Below are positions 17,022 to 25,108 of a stretch of 64,000 nucleotides of DNA, piece after piece. A program made the translations under genes and the position numbers. The notes beneath the pieces were generated by a model, which did not search any database, was not told the origin of the DNA, and saw nothing but the letters and a program-made list of their open reading frames with translations. Within the stretch, counting starts at the first letter, position 1, and every line of letters begins with the position of its first letter. The stretch is taken from NCBI RefSeq assembly GCF_003363715.1, contig NZ_QREV01000016.1, positions 1 through 64,000 of the forward strand. The letters are read 5' to 3'. Origin of the DNA: Parabacteroides acidifaciens. GTDB taxonomy: Bacteria > Bacteroidota > Bacteroidia > Bacteroidales > Tannerellaceae.

Positions 17022-17064
17022 TGTGCAGTACGTATTTACTAACTAAAGAAGAAAGGAGTTCTGT

Positions 17065-17373
17065 ATGACCCGTCCCGAAATAGTCAACCGCATTCGCGAA
17101 GCTCTTCGCCGTGTAGCTCCTGGCTCCCAAGCCATTCTCTACGGCAGTGAAGCCCGTGGCGATGCCCGTCCGGACAGTGACATCGATTTATTGATACTAA
17201 TGGATAAAGAACGGATAACGTTGGAAGACAAGATGAAGCTTGCAGAGCCTCTTTATGACATCGAGCTGGAAACCGGTATCCAGATTAATCCGTTTGTCGA
17301 GGCCTTGAAGGAATGGGGCAAGCGTTTCTCCCCTTTCTATGAGAACGTGATGAAGGAAGGGGTGCGGATATGA
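17065..17373 (+). CDS. MNT-type minimal nucleotidyltransferase
   Basis: 102 residues. The nucleotidyltransferase signature is complete: G27-S28 followed by EARGDARPDSDIDLL, with D39 and D41 as likely metal ligands. This minimal domain (MntA/KNTase-like) is known as an antitoxin that AMPylates a HEPN RNase partner. No HEPN gene (RX4-6H motif) is next to it. Instead it overlaps by 4 bp (ATGA) an 80-residue acidic protein that resembles an antitoxin. The start at 17065 follows a good A/G-rich leader and a promoter. Role as a toxin-antitoxin component is inferred. Confidence 0.88.
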   Translation: MTRPEIVNRIREALRRVAPGSQAILYGSEARGDARPDSDIDLLILMDKERITLEDKMKLAEPLYDIELETGIQINPFVEALKEWGKRFSPFYENVMKEGVRI

Positions 17374-17612
17374 CAACAAAGCCTTATAAATATGATGAAG
17401 ACGACGCCCGTGAACCACAGCGCGTCTCTGAACCGGAGGAGGAAGAGGAAGACCTGATGCCCGGTGGTGTCCCAGCCCTGCAATTCACCAGGGAAGAGCT
17501 GATAGCTGCACTCCAGAGATCGGAAGAAGACAGGCAAGCCGGACGTGTTTATACTTCAGCCGAAGTGCATCGGCGGATGGAAGAAAAGTTTCCTTTCCTG
17601 TGCAAAGAATAA
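17370..17612 (+). CDS. Acidic antitoxin-like partner of the nucleotidyltransferase
   Basis: 80 residues. The N-terminal third is highly acidic (SEPEEEEEDLMPGG). The C-terminal half, TREELIAALQRSEEDRQAG followed by RVYTSAEVHRRMEE, closely parallels the C-terminus of the antitoxin encoded at 17938-18201 (TDEAFRETVIRSTQEFRNGG then KTYTQEEMRKIAE). That segment is the usual toxin-contacting tail of RelB/ParD-type antitoxins. It is translationally coupled to the nucleotidyltransferase gene, so the two products probably act together. It is not a HEPN protein. I know no named family for it. Confidence 0.72.
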   Translation: MTTKPYKYDEDDAREPQRVSEPEEEEEDLMPGGVPALQFTREELIAALQRSEEDRQAGRVYTSAEVHRRMEEKFPFLCKE

Positions 17613-17626
17613 AGGGGTCGCCCTCC

Positions 17627-17941
17627 TTAAATGATTTCTCTTAACTTGCCAGGTGATTGTCTGCAATCCCGTATTGCGACGATGTAGATAGTTGTCTCTT
17701 CTATGAAATATACAAGCTTGAAGTGTTTACCGCAGACTAACGAACGGTAATGTTCGGGCAGGTCTTCCAATATAGGCTCGATTTGACCGAGGTGAGGGGA
17801 TTTCGCCAAGCGGTCCGCGTCTTTCAATATGGCATCTGTAAACTTTTTTGCGGCATGTCTGCCCATAGTGTTAAGGTACCAGTTCTTTTGTTGCTCGAAA
17901 GCGGCCTTTGCCTTTTCGAGCCAGATAACGGTGTAGGTCAT
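17627..17941 (-). CDS. RelE/ParE-family toxin
   Basis: 104 residues with the RelE/ParE superfamily pattern: VIWLEKAKAAFEQQKNWYLN at the start, a middle helix (AKKFTDAILKDADRLAKSPHLGQ), then YRSLVCGKHFKLVYFIEETTIYIVAIRDCRQSP. The R-S-L-V...K-L-V-Y-F strand pair and the C-terminal IRDCRQSP are typical of the ParE branch, which acts on gyrase; some relatives are mRNA interferases instead. It overlaps its antitoxin gene by 4 bp and converges on the nucleotidyltransferase pair, with 14 bp between stops. Confidence 0.88.
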   Translation of the reverse strand: MTYTVIWLEKAKAAFEQQKNWYLNTMGRHAAKKFTDAILKDADRLAKSPHLGQIEPILEDLPEHYRSLVCGKHFKLVYFIEETTIYIVAIRDCRQSPGKLREII

Positions 17942-18201
17942 TGTTCTGCTATTTTACGCATCTCTTCTTGTGTATAGGTTTTGCCTCCGTTGCGGAACTC
18001 TTGGGTCGAGCGGATAACGGTTTCCCTGAATGCTTCATCGGTCATGACTAAAGGGCCTGGACGGTCTTCTGTTTTTGCCGCCCCCGACTTGCATATACGG
18101 TGAACGTATTTCTTAACCTTCTCGATCGTCTCGGCATCCTCTATGGAAAGAATGGATTCAATAAGGCTTTGTTTGCTGGTTTGTAACTCTAATGCTGTCA
18201 T
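17938..18201 (-). CDS. Antitoxin of the RelE/ParE pair
   Basis: 87 residues. The N-terminal helix (LQTSKQSLIESILSIEDAETIEKVKKYV) is of the kind that dimerises and binds the operator in this antitoxin group. The C-terminal segment (TDEAFRETVIRSTQEFRNGG, KTYTQEEMRKIAEQ) would cover the toxin. It is the first gene of the leftward pair and has its own -7 box 28 bp before the start. Confidence 0.85.
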   Translation of the reverse strand: MTALELQTSKQSLIESILSIEDAETIEKVKKYVHRICKSGAAKTEDRPGPLVMTDEAFRETVIRSTQEFRNGGKTYTQEEMRKIAEQ

Positions 18202-18229
18202 ATTACTTCCGGTTAATGGATGATGATTG

Positions 18230-18237
18230 CAAAGATA
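18230..18237 (-). promoter_or_regulatory. -7 promoter element of the leftward toxin-antitoxin pair
   Basis: CAAAGATA on the plus strand reads TATCTTTG leftwards, a perfect -7 element. No clear -33 match was found. The antitoxin start codon is at 18201. Confidence 0.5.
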
Positions 18238-18246
18238 GTGATTTAA

Positions 18247-18273
18247 GCGGATATCTCGGATTATTGCTATATC
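18247..18273. repeat. 27-bp direct repeat, right side of island
   Basis: Second copy of the repeat at 16991-17017, one mismatch (position 20). Here the -7 box that follows the left copy is destroyed (TATCATTT), and no rightward gene follows, so this copy looks like a relic. Confidence 0.8.
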
Positions 18274-18287
18274 ATTTCCAGTTATAA

Positions 18288-18314
18288 GTAAGGGCGAGGT
18301 TTGCTCGCCCTTAC
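18288..18314 (-). terminator. Perfect 11-bp stem after the transglutaminase gene
   Basis: GTAAGGGCGAG (18288-18298) pairs with CTCGCCCTTAC (18304-18314) across GTTTG, 15 bp past the stop of the leftward gene. It resembles the GTAGGGGCG palindromes elsewhere in the window, so it may be both a repeat element and a terminator. Confidence 0.55.
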
Positions 18315-18329
18315 GTTTGTTATCTTCTC

Positions 18330-20987
18330 TTACAACTTATGTATCACCTTCATCAACTGGTCGCCCAGGCCGATGGTGTAGCCTTGGGAGACGAAGACGA
18401 CACGGTTGAAGGTGTCGGCGATGATGAAGATCGGGAGGGTGTTGGCGTTCGGCAGTTTCATGGCGGCGGCGATCTCTTTCTGGATCGTCTTGTCGGTGTC
18501 GATGCCGTATGTGATCGTGCCGGGCAGGTCGCCGAACTCTTTCGGGTCGAAGTTCTGGAAGCCTTTCTCGTCAGGGAAGAGTAGGACCATGCCGCGTCCC
18601 CATTCTTCGAGGTCCTTCTTGACGGCGGCGATGTCGCGCATGGCGTGGTTGGTCGGTTCCTGGCGGGAGCCGAGGATGGCGACGATGTAGTAGCCGCGGC
18701 CGGTGGTGGCCAATAGGCTCGTCTCTTCGCCCGTGTCGGCGCGCTTGAAGGTGTTTTCGGAGTTGAAGTTACCGATCACCTGGATGTCGTCTTCGCTTTC
18801 ACGCATCTCTAATTTGATGTTGCTTGTCTGGCCCGGTTCTACGTTGAAGAAAGTTATTTCCGCCAGCACGCTGCCGTTTGCCATACGCGTACCGGTTACG
18901 AGCATATAGTTGCCTTCGTCTAATGAGAGCGGCTTCTTCAGCAAGGCGCTCCAGGTGTCGCCACCGCCCATGTCCACGTCGCCCGACTCGAAGTTCAGGG
19001 TTTGCAGCTTGCCGGTCGGCAATACTTTCGCGATGGTGAAGTGGCTGTAGTATTTCGGGTCCTGGAGGGCCTTGATCGGCTGGTAGGAGGCGATCACTTT
19101 ACCCTGCCGGGCTGTCGTCTGTTCGGCTGCTTCAAAGTCCACATCCACCCAGTTCACGCCTTTGGCATACTGCACTTTCCCCGCTACCGGCTCGATGCGT
19201 GCCGGGATACCTAAGCTGCGGCAGACGGCGACGAAGAATATATTGCGGGAGCCTTTGTCAGCCACACGTGCTTTCCATACGCCCATCGGCATGATAGGGA
19301 TGCGTTGCGGGTTCAGGCTGTCGTTGATCGTGATATTCTGCTTCACCCAGTCGACCAATACCTGTGGGTCGGCTTTTGCCTTTCGCACCTGCTCGGGTTC
19401 GATGTTGGAGGCGAAGAACCGCTTGTACGGAGTCAGGAACTCGTTTGCCACACGCGGGTTGAGGATATACTCGGTGAAGAGGGAGCTTTGCACCGCCGGC
19501 GTGTTGTTCAGGTGGTCGGCCAGTACGGATGCCGGCGTGTCGCGCAGGTCCTTGGACGAGATTGCTTTCAGCAGGTCCATTGCCATAGGACGCTTGTCTG
19601 CCGGGGCTTCGCGCAGGAACTTCTCGATTTCGCGCCAGTTACCGCGGCTACCGATCAGGAAATCCGCCGTCTTCAGCGGGTCGATGCCTAACTCTTTGGC
19701 GAGGGCTTCCGCCTTCTCTTCGGTGTAGAAGGTCGCTACATATTTATTGCGGATCACATCCTCTTCGTGCAGGCGTTTGGCGTTGGCCTCTTTCTGCTCG
19801 TCCGTGACTTCCGCTGCGATGGAGCCGTCTACCGGAGGAATGATGTCCAGGGTGACGGATTCGATGTCGCCCGGCTTCTTGTCGAGGGTGATGGTCACGT
19901 CGTTGTCTTTTCCGAATGATACTTTGCTGTAGCCGAACTTGCCGTCTTTGGTCGCCCATACCAGCATATCGCCTTTACCGGCGGAGAGGAAGGTCTTGCC
20001 TTGCGCGTCCGCCTTCTTGTTGGCTACGGAGTAGAACTCGGCATAGTTGTATATCTTGAATTCAACGTCGGCTCCGGCGGCTGGTTTGCCATCCGCGTCG
20101 ACAACCGTAATGGTCGCTTTGGCGGTCGGGGCGTAGTTGTCGATCACGTTGATTTCGGTGTAGCCGTCGGTCACGTCCATGACCTCTTCCGGACCGTTAT
20201 ATTTGCCGAATACCTTCGTGTGCATCAGCATACCCCGGTAGGCCGGTCCGTTGAACCAGCCTAAGTTGAGCACCGGTTCCGGTTCGCAAGCCCCCATGAA
20301 GTACCATTTGCCGTTTACCCAGGCTTCCACCCAGGCATGGTTATCGTCGGTATGCGCCCAACGCGGCGTATAGACCTGGCGTGCCGGAATACCGACGGAG
20401 CGGAGGGCGGCCACCGTGAAGGTCGACTCTTCGCCGCAACGTCCGTAGGCCGTCTTGACGGAGGCTAACGGCGAGCTTGTGCGGGCGTCGGAAGGCGTAT
20501 AGATCACTTTCTCGTGACACCAGTGGTTCACCTCAAGCACGGCGTCATAGAGCGACAGGCCTTTCACCCGGTCTTTCAGCTCTTCGTAGAAGACCATGCG
20601 GCTCTCATCGAGGTTCTCGTTGTTGACACGTACGGGAAGCACGAAATGGCGGAAGATATCTTCCGGGATACTGTCGCCCCACGGCATTTCCACCCGCGCC
20701 CGGAACGAGCTGCGGATATTGTCGAGATAGAGTTGTCCGTTGTAATCCGTAATATCCCCGATGGGCATATAGGCATAAAGGAAGGTCAGCGCCTCCTTCT
20801 CGTCGGGTGTCATCGATTGGTTGAAGACGGAAAACAGGTCCCCGTTCGGCAGGGCGGCCTTCTTGGCCTGGAAGTCCTGTTCTACTTCGGCACGAAACGT
20901 ATCGTCCGAAATGAAATGTCGTTGTCTGTTGCATGAAGTTCCCACGAGGAGAACGAACAATAGCAGGAATAGATTTGTTTTAATCAT
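18330..20987 (-). CDS. Transglutaminase-fold lipoprotein
   Basis: 885 residues from the ATG at 20987. The lipobox VGTSC gives Cys19. A transglutaminase-like core follows, with the catalytic Cys184 in YGRCGEESTFTVAALRSVGIPAR and His217 in DDNHAWVEAWVNGKWYF; the place of the usual third residue (Asp) is taken by MGACEPEP. After a carboxypeptidase-regulatory-like beta domain (about 290-360) comes a second, reduced transglutaminase-like region (SLGIPARIEPVAGKVQYAKG, about 600-625), and the C-terminus looks thioredoxin-like (LPIFIIADTFNRVVFVSQGY). Likely periplasmic or surface-anchored, either a peptidase-like enzyme or a structural protein. The upstream in-frame start (21074) is rejected because it would bury the signal peptide. 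Confidence 0.85.
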   Translation of the reverse strand: MIKTNLFLLLFVLLVGTSCNRQRHFISDDTFRAEVEQDFQAKKAALPNGDLFSVFNQSMTPDEKEALTFLYAYMPIGDITDYNGQLYLDNIRSSFRARVEMPWGDSIPEDIFRHFVLPVRVNNENLDESRMVFYEELKDRVKGLSLYDAVLEVNHWCHEKVIYTPSDARTSSPLASVKTAYGRCGEESTFTVAALRSVGIPARQVYTPRWAHTDDNHAWVEAWVNGKWYFMGACEPEPVLNLGWFNGPAYRGMLMHTKVFGKYNGPEEVMDVTDGYTEINVIDNYAPTAKATITVVDADGKPAAGADVEFKIYNYAEFYSVANKKADAQGKTFLSAGKGDMLVWATKDGKFGYSKVSFGKDNDVTITLDKKPGDIESVTLDIIPPVDGSIAAEVTDEQKEANAKRLHEEDVIRNKYVATFYTEEKAEALAKELGIDPLKTADFLIGSRGNWREIEKFLREAPADKRPMAMDLLKAISSKDLRDTPASVLADHLNNTPAVQSSLFTEYILNPRVANEFLTPYKRFFASNIEPEQVRKAKADPQVLVDWVKQNITINDSLNPQRIPIMPMGVWKARVADKGSRNIFFVAVCRSLGIPARIEPVAGKVQYAKGVNWVDVDFEAAEQTTARQGKVIASYQPIKALQDPKYYSHFTIAKVLPTGKLQTLNFESGDVDMGGGDTWSALLKKPLSLDEGNYMLVTGTRMANGSVLAEITFFNVEPGQTSNIKLEMRESEDDIQVIGNFNSENTFKRADTGEETSLLATTGRGYYIVAILGSRQEPTNHAMRDIAAVKKDLEEWGRGMVLLFPDEKGFQNFDPKEFGDLPGTITYGIDTDKTIQKEIAAAMKLPNANTLPIFIIADTFNRVVFVSQGYTIGLGDQLMKVIHKL

Positions 20988-21133
20988 AGCGTTAATTTTA
21001 TCAGCACAAATATACGGAATATATTTATTAGTCAGCCGGTAAGACTGGCTTTTAAGTGTTAACCTGTTGTGCATATCGTTATTTTTTCTTTACTTTGAAG
21101 TGATAAATTACAAGAGTAAACCGTTATAAGCCT

Positions 21134-22651
21134 ATGTTCCACGAATTCGAATTGTTTCACAGTGCGGAAGGAATCTTGCTGATTGCTTCTGTCATTCTTT
21201 TCTTCAGTATTTTTGCCGGTAAGGCCGGTTTCCGTTTCGGGCTTCCCGCTTTGTTATTGTTTTTAGGTGTCGGTATGCTGTTCGGCAGCGACGGGTTAGG
21301 GATACAATTCAGTAATCCGAATATCGCCCAGTTCATCGGTATGCTGGCGTTGAGTATCATCCTGTTTTCGGGTGGTATGGACACGAAGGTGTCCGAAGTG
21401 AAACCGATTGCGACGCAGGGTATCATCCTGGCGACGGTGGGGGTGTTGGCTACGACGTTTATTACGGGCGGCTTTATCTACTATATTTCCATCCTTGCGA
21501 CCGGATATGAGGCGCTACCGTTTGCAGAGTCTTTGCTGTTGGCGGCGGTCATGTCGTCAACCGATTCGGCTTCCGTCTTCTCGATCCTGCGTAGCAAAGG
21601 CGTCTACCTGAAAGAACGGTTGCGGCCGACGCTCGAGTTGGAGAGTGGTAGTAACGACCCGATGGCCTATATGCTGACGCTTCTTCTGATCGCTTATATC
21701 CAGGTGGGAGGCATGAACTTACAAGACGCCGTGTTGCAACTGATTATCCAGCTTTCCGTCGGGGCTGTCGCCGGTTTCCTGTTAGGGAAGTTAGCTGTGT
21801 ATATTATCAATCATATCGATATCGACAATGAGTCGTTGTATCCGATCCTGTTGTTGACAACGGCGTTTTTCACCTTCTCGGTGACGACCCTGTGCAAGGG
21901 CAACGGCTACCTGGCCGTTTATATTGCCGGACTGGTGGTCGGGAATGCTAAGATTGTGCATAAGAAGAGTATGAGGACGTTTTTCGATGGCTTCACCTGG
22001 CTGTGGCAGATAGTGATGTTCCTTACGCTGGGCTTGCTGGTTAATCCGCACGAGTTGCTTCCGGTAGCGCCGATCGGGTTGACGGTGGGTTTCTTTATGA
22101 TTGTGGTGGCCCGTCCGCTGAGTGTTTTCCTTTGCCTGCTGCCGTTCAAGAATTTTTCGGTGAAAGGCAAGCTGTATATCTCGTGGGTGGGGCTTCGCGG
22201 AGCCGTGCCGATCATCTTTGCTACTTATCCGATGATTGCTGGGATCGAGCATGCCGGCACGATCTTCAATGTGGTTTTCTTTATCACAATCCTTTCCCTC
22301 CTGATACAGGGCACAACCGTTACGCAGGCGGCCAAATGGCTTGGGCTGGTGGACGAGCCGGAGCGAAAAAACGAGTTTGGAATCGAATTGCCGGAAGAGA
22401 TCAAGAGTGCCATGAGCGAAATAGATATTACCCCGGCCGTCCTTGCACATGGCAACAGGCTGATGGAGCTTACCTTGCCCGACCATACGCTGGCCGTTAT
22501 GGTGAAACGCGACGGCCTCTATTTCATCCCGAAAGGCAACACGGAACTGAAAGAGAACGATAAACTCCTGATGATATCCGACAACGACGAGGCGTTGCTC
22601 CAGGCATACGAGTCGTTGGGTGTGACGGATTATACGTTGAAGAAGAACTGA
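21134..22651 (+). CDS. Potassium/proton antiporter, CPA1/NhaP2-like
   Basis: 505 residues, about 12 membrane helices over the first ~400 residues with the cation/proton exchanger pattern: LLLFLGVGMLFGSDGLG, LSIILFSGGMDTK, MSSTDSASVFSILR with an acidic residue in the helix, and LELESGSNDPMAYMLT. The C-terminal ~90 residues (GNRLMELTLPDHTLAVMVKRDG... KENDKLLMIS) form a TrkA-C/RCK-C regulatory domain, typical of the K+/H+ antiporter branch (NhaP2/CvrA). It would move K+ or Na+ out against protons and so control pH and osmotic balance. Stand-alone gene, divergent from the transglutaminase gene. Confidence 0.92.
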   Translation: MFHEFELFHSAEGILLIASVILFFSIFAGKAGFRFGLPALLLFLGVGMLFGSDGLGIQFSNPNIAQFIGMLALSIILFSGGMDTKVSEVKPIATQGIILATVGVLATTFITGGFIYYISILATGYEALPFAESLLLAAVMSSTDSASVFSILRSKGVYLKERLRPTLELESGSNDPMAYMLTLLLIAYIQVGGMNLQDAVLQLIIQLSVGAVAGFLLGKLAVYIINHIDIDNESLYPILLLTTAFFTFSVTTLCKGNGYLAVYIAGLVVGNAKIVHKKSMRTFFDGFTWLWQIVMFLTLGLLVNPHELLPVAPIGLTVGFFMIVVARPLSVFLCLLPFKNFSVKGKLYISWVGLRGAVPIIFATYPMIAGIEHAGTIFNVVFFITILSLLIQGTTVTQAAKWLGLVDEPERKNEFGIELPEEIKSAMSEIDITPAVLAHGNRLMELTLPDHTLAVMVKRDGLYFIPKGNTELKENDKLLMISDNDEALLQAYESLGVTDYTLKKN

Positions 22652-22670
22652 TTCCCCCTCTTCTATTGCA

Positions 22671-22754
22671 TGTTACAGCCGTATTCTTTTCATGTTACAA
22701 CTGTCTTCCTTCTGTGTTACGGTTGTCATTCTTTTGTTTTACAGCTGTGACATG
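22671..22754. repeat. Imperfect 22-bp tandem array after the antiporter gene
   Basis: Units at 22671-22692, 22693-22714, 22715-22737 and a partial at 22738-22754 share TGTTACARCTGT followed by a T/C-rich half. The array starts 20 bp after the antiporter stop and lies between two convergent genes. Confidence 0.6.
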
Positions 22755-22778
22755 AATAACGGGTGTTTATAAAAACAC

Positions 22779-22856
22779 AAGGCATTCCGCATAAACCGTT
22801 CTGTTTGCCGGGTTGTTCACTCCTGTACGGCACAAACGGTATTTGTGGAATGCCTT
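22779..22856 (-). terminator. Long inverted repeat between convergent genes
   Basis: A 22-bp arm at 22779-22800 starting AAGGCATTCC is inverted at 22834-22856 with a few mismatches and a ~33-nt loop. It sits 8 bp past the stop of the leftward GH3 gene and would form the 3' end hairpin of the glucan locus transcript. Confidence 0.55.
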
Positions 22857-22863
22857 GGTCGAT

Positions 22864-25104
22864 TTATTTCAACTCGAACTTAATCCGGTCGCGTATATCA
22901 GTGGAGGAGGCTCCTATCAGCGCTTCGAACTCTCCCGGTTCGGCTACCCATTCGTGCTTGCTGTCGTCAAAGAAGCTCAAAGCATCGGTGTTGACAGTGA
23001 TGGAGACCTGTTTCGCTTCGCCGGGTTGCAGGCGTACTTTGCTGAAACCCTTCAACTCTTTTACCGGACGGGGCAAGGATGATTTCTTATCGCTGATGTA
23101 GAGTTGCACGATTTCCGAGCCTTCCCGTTTTCCCGTATTCCGGACGTTGACGGTGAAGGTGACCGGTTCGCCGGCTTTGATCACTTTCTTGTCTGTCGTC
23201 GCTTTTCCATATTCGAATGTCGTATAGCTCAATCCGTGTCCGAAGGGGAAGAGGGGACGGATCTTTTCCTTGTCCGTCCAGCGGTAACCGACAAAGAGTC
23301 CTTCGTTATATTCCACGTCGACGATATGGCTGCCGTCTTCACGAGGCTTGCCCGGATAGGTGTTTAATTTATGAGCAGGTACTTCCTCTAATGCGTTGGG
23401 GAAGGTGAAAGGCAATTTGCCGGAAGGATTGACATCACCCAGCAGGATAGAGGCGAGAGCATTTCCGGCTTCGCTTCCGAGATACCAGGCTTGTACGACT
23501 GCCGACACTTCCTTGAGCCAGGGCATGGCAACGGCATTCCCGGAGATGTTTACGACAATGAGTTTCTTATTGGCTGCGGCAAGGGCGCGGATTACCCGGT
23601 CCTGGTCGTAAGGCAGGGCGAGGCCGGCGCGGTCGGAATCTTCGCAATCCTGTCCCGTGCTTTTGTTTAGTCCGCCGATAAAGATGACATAGTCGGCTGT
23701 GCGGGCCATTTCGACAGCTTCGTCGATCAGGGCTTCGGGCGACCGGTCATCCCGAAGATTCTGGCCGGTGACAACTCCGTTGTATTCGCCGGTCGGATCC
23801 CCTACATAGCCGCGAGCGTAAAGTACTTCCGTACGGCCGTTGATACGTTTCTTTAGTCCGTCGAGGGGCGAGAGTTCATATTTGGCTTTGAGCGATGAAC
23901 TACCGCCTCCGACGGTCATCATCTTGATGGCGTTTTCACCTACGACCAGGATACGTTTGGCTTGATCGGTGTCGATAGGCAATACGTTGTCGCGGTTCTG
24001 CAAGAGGACGATCCCTGCTTCGCCGATCCGGCGGGCCGCATCGAAGTGTTCGTCCGAGCAAAGGGCGCCATAGGGACGTTGGGGGTTCATGTTGGTGCGG
24101 AAAGCCAGACGGAGAATGCGACGGACTTTGTTGTCCAGCTCTTCGGTTCCAACTTTCCCTTCACGGATAAGTTGCAGATAGGGCAATGCAAGGTAATAGT
24201 TGTCATAGGCATTGCTGGAACCGTTCGAAAGCCCGTTTGTCCAGCTTCCGAATTCCATGTCCAGTCCGTTCCGGATGGCTTCCCCGGTATCATGCGTGCC
24301 GCCCCAGTCTGAGACAACCACGCCGTCGAATTTCCATTCCCCTTTCAGGATGTTGTTTAGCAAGAACTGATTATGGCAGTTGTGCTCGTCCTTATACAGG
24401 TTGTACGCCCCCATGATGGCCCATGCTTTGCCTTCGGTGACGGCCGCTTTGAACGCAGGCAGATAGATTTCATATAAAGTCCGGTCATCGACGATGACGT
24501 TTGTAGTATGACGGTTCACTTCGTGGTTGTTCAGTGCATAGTGCTTGACACAGGCAGCAACGCCGTTCGCCTGTACGCCCTGGATGTAAGGGACGACCAT
24601 CCGGCCGGCCAGATAAGGGTCTTCACCCATGTATTCGAAGTTACGGCCGTTCAACGGAGTCCGATAGATGTTGACACCCGGTCCGAGCAGCATATTTTTA
24701 TTGCGGTAACGGGCCTCTTCACCGATACTTTTTCCGTAAAGGCGGGCAATTTCCGTATCCCAGGAGGCTGCCAGGCAGGTGAGGGCCGGGAAGGCCACAC
24801 ACGAGTCGTTGGTCCATCCTGCCTGATCCCATTCGTCCCAAAGCACTTCCGGACGAATACCGTGCGGGCCGTCGGTGGTCCAGCATTCGGGGATTCCCAG
24901 ACGGGGAACGCCGGCCGAACTGAATTTGGACTGGGCGTGCGTCAGCGCAACCTTTTCTTCGAGTGTCAGCCGCGAAAGAGCGTCTTCCACCCGTTCTTCC
25001 ACCGGTTTACTGTTGTCCAGATAAACCGGGACTTCCTGTCGCTGTGCGTTAGCCAGAGTCGGCAGGAATAAGAACGCACAAGCTATACTTTTGATGATAT
25101 CCAT
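22864..25104 (-). CDS. GH3 beta-glucosidase, exported (last gene of glucan locus)
   Basis: 746 residues with a signal peptide (MDIIKSIACAFLFLPTLANA). The GH3 N-terminal barrel shows LTLEEKVAL, TDGPHGIR (77-83), LLGPGVNIYRTPLNGRNFEYMGEDPYL, the KH pair at 187-188 and the nucleophile D266 in GVVVSDWGGTHD. The second GH3 domain and a C-terminal fibronectin-III-like domain (from about 630) follow. It should release glucose from the non-reducing ends of beta-gluco-oligosaccharides in the periplasm. Distal gene of the locus, 4 bp after the GH5 gene. It differs clearly from the other GH3 here, so the two probably cut different linkages or chain lengths. Confidence 0.92.
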   Translation of the reverse strand: MDIIKSIACAFLFLPTLANAQRQEVPVYLDNSKPVEERVEDALSRLTLEEKVALTHAQSKFSSAGVPRLGIPECWTTDGPHGIRPEVLWDEWDQAGWTNDSCVAFPALTCLAASWDTEIARLYGKSIGEEARYRNKNMLLGPGVNIYRTPLNGRNFEYMGEDPYLAGRMVVPYIQGVQANGVAACVKHYALNNHEVNRHTTNVIVDDRTLYEIYLPAFKAAVTEGKAWAIMGAYNLYKDEHNCHNQFLLNNILKGEWKFDGVVVSDWGGTHDTGEAIRNGLDMEFGSWTNGLSNGSSNAYDNYYLALPYLQLIREGKVGTEELDNKVRRILRLAFRTNMNPQRPYGALCSDEHFDAARRIGEAGIVLLQNRDNVLPIDTDQAKRILVVGENAIKMMTVGGGSSSLKAKYELSPLDGLKKRINGRTEVLYARGYVGDPTGEYNGVVTGQNLRDDRSPEALIDEAVEMARTADYVIFIGGLNKSTGQDCEDSDRAGLALPYDQDRVIRALAAANKKLIVVNISGNAVAMPWLKEVSAVVQAWYLGSEAGNALASILLGDVNPSGKLPFTFPNALEEVPAHKLNTYPGKPREDGSHIVDVEYNEGLFVGYRWTDKEKIRPLFPFGHGLSYTTFEYGKATTDKKVIKAGEPVTFTVNVRNTGKREGSEIVQLYISDKKSSLPRPVKELKGFSKVRLQPGEAKQVSITVNTDALSFFDDSKHEWVAEPGEFEALIGASSTDIRDRIKFELK

Positions 25105-25108
25105 ATTG

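Noticed and set aside
16868-17068. 66-codon frame before the nucleotidyltransferase
   Set aside because: It crosses a hairpin, the 27-bp repeat and the promoter, and its sequence is not protein-like.
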